A stretch of DNA of 64,000 bases from Mycolicibacterium holsaticum DSM 44478 = JCM 12374 (GTDB lineage: Bacteria > Actinomycetota > Actinomycetes > Mycobacteriales > Mycobacteriaceae), in assembly GCF_019645835.1 (NCBI RefSeq), contig NZ_CP080998.1, positions 3,658,001-3,722,000 of the forward strand, given 5' to 3'. Made by a program: the position numbers and the translations under genes. Positions 59,648 to 64,000 of this stretch are shown piece by piece; the first letter of the stretch is position 1; each line of letters begins with the position of its first letter. The notes beneath the pieces were generated by a model that was not told the origin of the DNA, did no database searches, and worked only from the letters and a program-made list of their open reading frames with translations.

Positions 59648-60886
59648 ATGGACCTCAGGTGGTCAGATGCCGATATCGCCTTTCGCGATGAGGTGCGGGC
59701 ATTTCTGGAAGACAAGCTGACGCCTGAGCTACGCCGCGCCGGCCGGTTGATGACCAGTGTCTACGCCGACCACGACGCGAGCATGGAGTGGCAGCGGATC
59801 CTGCACGAGCGCGGCTGGGCCGCCCCGGCATGGCCGGTCGAATACGGCGGCTGCGACTGGAGCCTCACCCAGCACTACATCTTCAGCCGGGAATCCACAC
59901 TCGCCGGCGCGCCGTCGCTGTCCCCGATGGGCATCCGGATGGTGGCCCACGCGTTGATCGCGTTCGGCACCGACGAGCAGAAAGACTATTTTCTGCCCCG
60001 GATCCTGACCGGTGAGGTGTTCTTCTGCCAGGGCTACTCCGAACCGGAAGCGGGCTCGGATCTGGCCGCCTTGTCGATGGCGGCCGTCGTCGATGAATCG
60101 ACCGGGGACCTCATCTGTACGGGCAGCAAGATCTGGACCACCCACGCCCGCGAAGCGAACTGGATGTTCGCGTTGGTGCGGACGTCCAGAACCCAGAAGA
60201 AGCAGCAAGGCATCACGTTCGTGCTCATCGACATGACCTCGCCGGGCATCCAGATCCGCCCGCTGGTGATGACCTCCGGCGAAGAGGTGCAAAACCAGGT
60301 CTTCTTCGACGAGGTCCGGGTGCCCACGAAGAACGTGCTGGGCGAGGTCGACGACGGCTGGACGGTGGCCAAGTACCTGCTGGAGTTCGAACGCGGCGGC
60401 GGCGCCTCCTCCCCCGCGCTGCAGGTGATGGCCGACGAGATCGCCGCCGTCGCCGCCGAGCAGCCGGCGCCCGACGGCGGAAAGCTGATCGACGACCCCG
60501 CCTTCGCCCGCAGGCTCGCCGATGCGCGCATCCGCACCGAAGTGCTGGAAATCCTCGAATATCGGGTGCTGGCGACAGTGGCCGAAGGTAAGAACCCCGG
60601 CGTCGCGTCGTCGATGCTGAAAGTGCTTGCCACCGAACTGAGTCAGGCCATCACCGAACTCGCGATGGAGGCGGCCGGTCCCCGCGGGCGGGCCTACCAA
60701 CCCCATGGCACGTGTCCGGGCGGACCGGTGGCGCAGTTCGAGCCGCCGCCGGATGGCTACCTCAGCGGTGAACCGTGGCAGGCCGTCGCACCGCTGCGCT
60801 ACTTCAACGATCGTGCCGGCTCGATATACGCCGGCAGCAACGAAATTCAGCGAAACATCCTGGCCAAAGCGGCTCTCGGACTGTGA
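59648..60886 (+). CDS. Acyl-CoA dehydrogenase, probable catalytic subunit of a heteromer
   Basis: A 412-aa acyl-CoA dehydrogenase with QGYSEPEAGSDLAALS, LICTGSKIWTTHA and IYAGSNEIQRNIL. The usual YEGT Glu is Ala here, while LLEFERGGG offers the alternative helix Glu seen in FadE26-type enzymes. It carries a longer C-terminal insert (about residues 340-385) rich in Gly and Pro. It forms a pair with the next gene, 13 nt away. Such alpha2beta2 enzymes oxidise bulky steroid- or bile-type acyl-CoAs in mycobacteria. Confidence 0.9.
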   Translation: MDLRWSDADIAFRDEVRAFLEDKLTPELRRAGRLMTSVYADHDASMEWQRILHERGWAAPAWPVEYGGCDWSLTQHYIFSRESTLAGAPSLSPMGIRMVAHALIAFGTDEQKDYFLPRILTGEVFFCQGYSEPEAGSDLAALSMAAVVDESTGDLICTGSKIWTTHAREANWMFALVRTSRTQKKQQGITFVLIDMTSPGIQIRPLVMTSGEEVQNQVFFDEVRVPTKNVLGEVDDGWTVAKYLLEFERGGGASSPALQVMADEIAAVAAEQPAPDGGKLIDDPAFARRLADARIRTEVLEILEYRVLATVAEGKNPGVASSMLKVLATELSQAITELAMEAAGPRGRAYQPHGTCPGGPVAQFEPPPDGYLSGEPWQAVAPLRYFNDRAGSIYAGSNEIQRNILAKAALGL

Positions 60887-60899
60887 CGGAGGGCTTGCG

Positions 60900-62024
60900 A
60901 TGGACTTCAAGCTGAGCAAGGAACAGGAACTGCTGCGCGACGGCCTGGTCAAGTTCCTGTCGACGCGGTACGACCTCGAGACGAGCCGGACCGCGGCCAA
61001 GACGGGCCCCGGGTGGCAGCCGGACGTCTGGGCGGGATTCGCCGACGAGCTGGGCATCCTGGGGGCGGCGTTGCCCGAGGAGGTCGGCGGCATCGGCGGC
61101 GGACCGGTCGAGATGATGGTTATCGCCGAGGCGCTGGGACAGGCGCTGGTGGTGGAACCGTACGTCGACACTGTCGTGGTAGCCGGTGGGCTGCTGCGCC
61201 GCGCCGGTGGCGCGGTGGCGACCTCGCTGCTGGAGCGCGTCGTCGCGGGAACGGCGGTGGTGGCCCTGGCCGCCACCGAAGCCGAGTCGGGTGGCAACTG
61301 GCTTGACGTGGCCACGGTTGCCGAACCCGACGGCGACGGCTGGGTGGTGCGCGGCACGAAAATCGTGGTGGCCAGCGCGCCGTTGGCGTCTCATCTCCTC
61401 GTCACCGCACGCACGGCCGGCGGGGTCTCGCTCTTCGCCGTCGACCTCGCGGATGCCGGTGAAGGCCTCAAGGCTCACCACTACCGGACCGTCGACGATC
61501 GCCGCGCGTCTGATCTGGTCTTCGACGGCCTGCGGCTACCGGGTGATGCGCTGCTCGGCGAAGAGGGTGCGGCAGGCCCGTCGTTGGAGCAGGCCCGCGA
61601 CGAGGGGGCGGCCGCGGTGTGCGCCGAAGCCGTGGGGTGCATGCGAAAGGTGTTGGCCGACACCGTCGAATATGCCAAGCAGCGTCAGCAGTTCGGGCAG
61701 CCGATCGGCAGCTTCCAGGCGCTACAGCACCGGATGGTCGACATGCACACGGAGGTCGAGCAGTCGGTGGCCGCGGCCTATCTGGCGATCCTGAACCTGG
61801 ACGCCGAACCGGCGGTGCGGGCGCGCGCGGTGTCGGCGGCCAAGGCCACGATCGGCCGGGCCGCGCGGTTCGTCGGCCAGCAGGCCGTGCAGTTGCACGG
61901 CGGGATGGGCATGACCGAAGAGCTCGCGATCGGTCACTACTTCAAACGGCTGACCGCGCTGCAGTACGAGTTCGGTTCGACCGACCACCATGTGACCCGG
62001 TACGCCAAACTGACCCGCGCCTGA
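60900..62024 (+). CDS. Acyl-CoA dehydrogenase, partner subunit
   Basis: A 374-aa acyl-CoA-dehydrogenase-fold protein. It has YAKQRQQFGQPIGSFQALQHRM and QLHGGMGMTEELAIGHYFKR, which contact FAD across the subunit interface, but no YEGT Glu. This is the layout of FadE27/FadE29-type partner subunits. ATG 60900 is preceded by ACGGAGGG. I infer a heterotetramer with the 59648-60886 product, parallel to the pair at 23441-25668. Confidence 0.9.
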   Translation: MDFKLSKEQELLRDGLVKFLSTRYDLETSRTAAKTGPGWQPDVWAGFADELGILGAALPEEVGGIGGGPVEMMVIAEALGQALVVEPYVDTVVVAGGLLRRAGGAVATSLLERVVAGTAVVALAATEAESGGNWLDVATVAEPDGDGWVVRGTKIVVASAPLASHLLVTARTAGGVSLFAVDLADAGEGLKAHHYRTVDDRRASDLVFDGLRLPGDALLGEEGAAGPSLEQARDEGAAAVCAEAVGCMRKVLADTVEYAKQRQQFGQPIGSFQALQHRMVDMHTEVEQSVAAAYLAILNLDAEPAVRARAVSAAKATIGRAARFVGQQAVQLHGGMGMTEELAIGHYFKRLTALQYEFGSTDHHVTRYAKLTRA

Positions 62025-62032
62025 GTACCTCG

Positions 62033-62066
62033 CTTCTCCGCCCAAAAGGGACAAAGGGGCGAGAAA
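62033..62066. repeat. Dispersed repeat copy R3, terminator-like
   Basis: Reads CTTCTCCGCCCAA, then GGGACAA, then GGGGCGAGAAAGT, matching copies at 44462 and 47585. It lies between the acyl-CoA dehydrogenase and the converging TetR. Arms TTCTC-GCCC and GGGC-GAGAA can pair with a bulge, so it may terminate transcription. Confidence 0.55.
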
Positions 62067-62106
62067 GTCCCCGCCAAAGCGACGGTCTCGGCGCCGCAGG
62101 GCGCGT

Positions 62107-62733
62107 TCAGGCGTGCAGCCGCTGGTCGATGTAGGCGGTGACGACGTCGGTCAGGGCCCGCAACTCGCGACCGACGTCGATGGGTTCTGACACCGTCATC
62201 TTGGCCACCATCGCACCCATCAGCGTGGTCCAGATCAGGTTGCCGACGGCGTCGGCGTGCTCGGCGTCCAGACCCTCGGCGACGTAACGCCCGAGCCGGG
62301 TCAGTGTGGTGAACAGCTCGGCGAGATGACGCTGCTGCGCGCCGGTGCGGCCGGTGCGGGTTGCGATCAGGATCTCAAGGGCGGCAACCGATGTCGGGCT
62401 CAAGAAGGCGTCGGCCACCGCGTTGATCACCAGTTCGGCGCGCTGACGGCCGAAGCGTTCGCCCAGCCGGGGTTCAAGCTCACCCAGACAGGCCTGCAGT
62501 TGCGCGAAGCCTTCGTCGACGACGGCCATCAGCAATCCGTCGCGGTCGCCGAAGTGGTACTGGATCACCCCCCACGTCACGCCCGCGCGCTCGGTGATGT
62601 GCTTGGCGCTCGCCGCGCCGAACCCCTCGTCGAGCACGCAGCGGACGGTCTCGTCGATGACCATCGCTCGGGTTCTGTCCGCACGTTCCTGCTTGCCGTT
62701 CATGGGACGGCGCGGGGCGACGTTGCGGGTCAT
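62107..62733 (-). CDS. TetR-family regulator
   Basis: A 208-aa TetR protein. The helix-turn-helix reads GFGAASAKHITERAGVTWGVIQYHFGDRDGLLMAVVDE; GVIQYHF is a less common recognition segment. The C-terminal domain carries LEILIATRTGRTGAQ and SEPIDVGRELRALTDVV. ATG 62733 was chosen; ATG 62703 (MNGKQE) is equally possible, since neither has a strong ribosome site. It follows the DapB-like gene by 29 nt on the same strand and may be cotranscribed with it. Confidence 0.85.
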   Translation of the reverse strand: MTRNVAPRRPMNGKQERADRTRAMVIDETVRCVLDEGFGAASAKHITERAGVTWGVIQYHFGDRDGLLMAVVDEGFAQLQACLGELEPRLGERFGRQRAELVINAVADAFLSPTSVAALEILIATRTGRTGAQQRHLAELFTTLTRLGRYVAEGLDAEHADAVGNLIWTTLMGAMVAKMTVSEPIDVGRELRALTDVVTAYIDQRLHA

Positions 62734-62762
62734 GGCCGAGCGCGACGGGTAGGCATCGACTG

Positions 62763-63845
62763 CTATTTCTTGAACCGCCCGGCAAAACCGCGCAGGGGTA
62801 CGTCGGCGCTGGTGAGAATTCCCGGCGGCGCGTCGACGACCGACCGGATCGCGTGCAGGGCGGGCATACCGGTGACCGTCATACCGATCGACGCGAAGTT
62901 CGACGGATCCGACAGGTCCACACCGGGTTTCGGGAAGATCATGTGCTTGTTGTAGATGCACGGATCGCCCTTGATCTGGGTGATATAGCAGCCCTGGATG
63001 TCCCAGTGCGGGTCGGTGTGCGGGGTCATCTGCCACTCCAGGTGGGTCTCGACGCGCGGCACGCCGTCCACCATGCCCTGGTACTTGATGTAGTTGCCAC
63101 CCAGCGATCCCTTCGGCAGCTGATACCACCCGAGGTCGACATCCTTTGTGCAGGCACCCAATTCGTAGGAGAACTTCACTTCGTCGAGTTCCAGGCCGAA
63201 GCAGTCGGCCATCATCAGCACGCTGTCAGCGAAGACGCGGGTGTACTTCTCGAGCATGCCCGGGATCTCCGGATCGTCGACGGGCCTGCCGTAGCCGACC
63301 TCGATCCAGGTGTCCTTGGAGTGATGGCAGGACACGTCGACGGATTCGACCGTGGTGACGTTCTCGATCTCGGCGACGTCGGCCGAACACACCACACCAA
63401 GGATCTGGTTCAGGCCGGGATTCATCCCGGTGCCGTAGAACGTCGAACCGCCCTTCTCACACGCCGCCGCCAACAGCTGCGACACCGGCTTGCCCGACGG
63501 GTGCGGGTGGTTGGTGTCGCGGTGCCAGCCGGTGATCCAGTCCGCGGTCGTGACGATGTTGATGCCCGCCTCGAGGACCTTGACGTACAGATCCTCGTCG
63601 GGGAACACCCCGTGGAAGGTCAGCACGTCGGGCTTGGCCGCCACGATTTCCTCCACGGTGCCGGTCGCCGTCACACCGACCGGATCGATACCGACGATCT
63701 CGCCGGCGTCGCGGCCGATCTTTTCTGCTGTGTAGCAATGCAATCCAACCAGCTGCAGATCGGGATACCCGCCGATCCGCTTGATCATCTCGGTGCCGAG
63801 GTTGCCGGTCGCTACTTGGAAGACACGGATGGGGCGTGCGCTCAT
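62763..63845 (-). CDS. DapB-like NAD(P)-dependent dehydrogenase
   Basis: A 360-aa protein with an N-terminal Rossmann fold (IRVFQVATGNLGTEMIKRI, residues 6-24) and TFHGVFPDED, as in dihydrodipicolinate-reductase-like and 2,4-diaminopentanoate-dehydrogenase-like proteins. GTGMNPGLNQILG and a conserved CHHSKDTW follow. The family is widespread in mycobacteria without a fixed role; a lysine-pathway DapB would be near 245 aa. ATG 63845 is 16 nt after the stop of the partial gene at the window end, so the two probably share a transcript. Confidence 0.8.
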   Translation of the reverse strand: MSARPIRVFQVATGNLGTEMIKRIGGYPDLQLVGLHCYTAEKIGRDAGEIVGIDPVGVTATGTVEEIVAAKPDVLTFHGVFPDEDLYVKVLEAGINIVTTADWITGWHRDTNHPHPSGKPVSQLLAAACEKGGSTFYGTGMNPGLNQILGVVCSADVAEIENVTTVESVDVSCHHSKDTWIEVGYGRPVDDPEIPGMLEKYTRVFADSVLMMADCFGLELDEVKFSYELGACTKDVDLGWYQLPKGSLGGNYIKYQGMVDGVPRVETHLEWQMTPHTDPHWDIQGCYITQIKGDPCIYNKHMIFPKPGVDLSDPSNFASIGMTVTGMPALHAIRSVVDAPPGILTSADVPLRGFAGRFKK

Positions 63846-63861
63846 ACGGGGTCGACCTTTC

Positions 63862-64000
63862 TCAGGGTGTACGCGCGGCGGCCGTGCCGCCGGGCCCGTC
63901 GGGATAGAACTGGGTGGCCCACTTGCGGATCGCGGTGAAGCCCTCGTACTCAGAACCGGCCAGTGCGGGGGGATCCGAATAGCGTTGGTGCGACCAGATG
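63862..64000 (-). CDS. C-terminal part of an unrecognised protein (truncated by window edge)
   Basis: Only 45 codons and the TGA are in the window. The visible end includes WSHQRYSDPP, YEGFTAIRKWATQFYPDG and a short Ala/Arg tail. Codon use fits a real gene, and its stop is 16 nt before the DapB-like start. I cannot name the family from this fragment. Confidence 0.5.
   Translation of the reverse strand, partial: IWSHQRYSDPPALAGSEYEGFTAIRKWATQFYPDGPGGTAAARTP

Noticed and set aside
62853..63938. A 361-codon plus-strand open frame opposite the DapB-like gene
   Set aside because: It is antisense to a recognisable Rossmann protein, with His-, Arg- and Asp-rich low-complexity translation typical of GC-rich shadow frames.
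1..64000. CRISPR arrays, prophage, insertion sequences, rRNA or tRNA genes
   Set aside because: I saw no regularly spaced repeats, transposase or integrase motifs, tRNA cloverleaf or rRNA sequence on reading; a dedicated tRNA scan was not possible.

Overview
The window is about 64 kb of GC-rich actinobacterial DNA, most likely from a Mycobacterium or Mycolicibacterium chromosome. The support is the density of FadD, FadE, EchA and thiolase-type genes, a carveol-dehydrogenase/mycofactocin-type SDR, a ThiF-nitroreductase fusion (MoeY/Rv1355c type) next to a GAF-GGDEF-EAL protein (Rv1354c/DcpA type), frequent GTG starts and many 1-8 nt stop/start overlaps. I saw no rRNA, tRNA, transposase or CRISPR array. 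Assignments rest on reading motifs; no database was searched.

Region 1 (1-44.4 kb) is a catabolic supercluster. Left to right it holds: flavin monooxygenase, alpha/beta hydrolase and phosphotransferase-like protein (minus); Rieske oxygenase, hotdog thioesterase and acyl-CoA synthetase; cytochrome P450 and TetR; divergent aldehyde dehydrogenase and class III CoA-transferase; a molybdopterin oxidoreductase divergent from fmdB-fmdA (formamidase); a thiolase-like protein and a hydrolase; an NTF2-like protein and an epimerase; a six-gene minus operon (enoyl-CoA hydratase, amidohydrolase, acyl-CoA synthetase, amidohydrolase, two acyl-CoA dehydrogenases); a three-gene minus operon (enoyl-CoA hydratase, SDR, DapA-type lyase) divergent from a second TetR; then thiolase, enoyl-CoA hydratase, GntR and thioesterase (minus) divergent from three enoyl-CoA hydratases and three acyl-CoA ligases. 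A 19-bp palindrome, TACTGTAA-N3-TTACAGTA, perfect or degenerate, lies 12-55 bp before nearly every operon start. Two paralogous TetR proteins with almost the same DNA-binding helices are encoded inside the cluster. I infer one regulon of roughly 35 genes that oxygenates, cleaves and beta-oxidises a cyclic or branched (terpenoid- or steroid-like) compound. A cyclase/AAA-ATPase regulator and a glycosyltransferase (11.3-15.8 kb) interrupt it and lack the operator.

Region 2 (44.5-51.1 kb) is a second fatty-acid-type module: GntR, acyl-CoA dehydrogenase, thiolase and SDR on the minus strand, divergent from an acyl-CoA dehydrogenase and a mycofactocin-type SDR, plus a MaoC-like hydratase. It has its own AT-rich palindrome.

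Region 3 (51.1-59.6 kb) is regulatory and unusual. A 535-base AT-rich leader precedes an overlapping trio: an unrecognised 249-aa protein, the ThiF-nitroreductase fusion, and an intact GGDEF-EAL cyclic-di-GMP enzyme. A short FAD-binding protein, two tandem TetR regulators and a PAS-only protein follow. This trio and the 19-bp-operator regulon are the best candidates here for undescribed biology.

Region 4 (59.6-64 kb) has a heteromeric-type acyl-CoA dehydrogenase pair, a TetR, a DapB-like NAD(P)-dependent dehydrogenase and the end of an unrecognised gene. Small inverted repeats that look like terminators recur between convergent genes, including a three-copy dispersed element.
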